This document shows, piece after piece, positions 42,926-43,182 of a stretch of 43,182 nt of DNA. Under the pieces are notes generated by a model, which was not told the origin of the DNA, searched no databases, and saw only the letters and a program-made list of their open reading frames with translations. Made by a program: the position numbers and the translations under genes. Source of the stretch: Branchiostoma floridae (taxonomy: Eukaryota; Chordata; Leptocardii; Amphioxiformes; Branchiostomatidae). The stretch's first letter is position 1; each line of letters starts with the position of its first letter. Location: contig NC_049994.1 in the NCBI RefSeq assembly GCF_000003815.2, positions 15,748,250-15,791,431 of the forward strand, in the 5' to 3' direction.

Positions 42926-43182
42926 TAATCAGTAGCGATCGTCAACAGAATAAAACATATACGACCAAAAGGTCATGCAAATAACACAAGTTACAGACTT
43001 AGGCTACATCAAGTAAAATCTATGGATGGCACCCTATGCAGACTCCAAATTTAACGCCAGAGGGCAAAAATGGATAAAGAAAAATAAGACGGCAAGATTT
43101 TCAAAATAGACACCATAAACGTTGTACTATATTAAAGAAGAATTGAAGAGACAATCCATGGTATCACAGCCAACAAGTGACA
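42926..43182. other. No gene seen
   Basis: No exon of the multicopper oxidase or any other gene recognised to the window edge. Confidence 0.45.

Overview
This is animal nuclear DNA: introns with GT/AG borders, long AT-rich non-coding stretches, many short inverted-repeat transposons, LINE and SINE remnants, micro- and minisatellites, and two assembly gaps. The protein families (CLASP, a membrane-anchored multicopper oxidase, an intronless LRR receptor, a secreted C-type lectin) together with the repeat content suggest an invertebrate deuterostome, most likely amphioxus (Branchiostoma). That assignment is an inference, not a search result.

Layout. 1-6.9 kb is the first intron of a minus-strand CLASP-like gene whose first coding exon is at 6954-7142, with a GC-rich promoter region just beyond. 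9.5-12.1 kb holds an intact single-exon LRR transmembrane receptor on the minus strand; its stop codon is the last triplet of a small transposon. 12.1-16.4 kb is mostly repeats plus one unrecognised minus-strand terminal exon at 14330-14557. 16.5-21.6 kb carries plus-strand exon-like segments, an array of eight similar stem-loops and a run of polyadenylation-type repeats, ending in a candidate terminal coding exon at 21486-21621. 21.7-24.1 kb is telomere-like, TG-rich and minisatellite DNA. 24.9-29.4 kb contains exons of a probable secreted C-type lectin on the minus strand: signal peptide exon 29378-29437, a short middle exon at 27668-27721 and a CTLD exon at 24935-25094. 32.0-38.0 kb is a giant foldback structure with long inverted ends, two mirror-image arrays of ~139-bp repeats and a central ~88-bp array, into which LINE fragments have inserted. 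38.97-42.38 kb is the 3' half (six exons, 369 residues) of a membrane-anchored laccase-like multicopper oxidase on the minus strand.

The genes are unrelated in function. What links two of them is one transposon family with TAATCTCC termini and apparent 9-bp target duplications. One copy supplies the stop codon of the LRR receptor. Another sits exactly on the first 5' splice site of the lectin gene, so that the site is now present twice.
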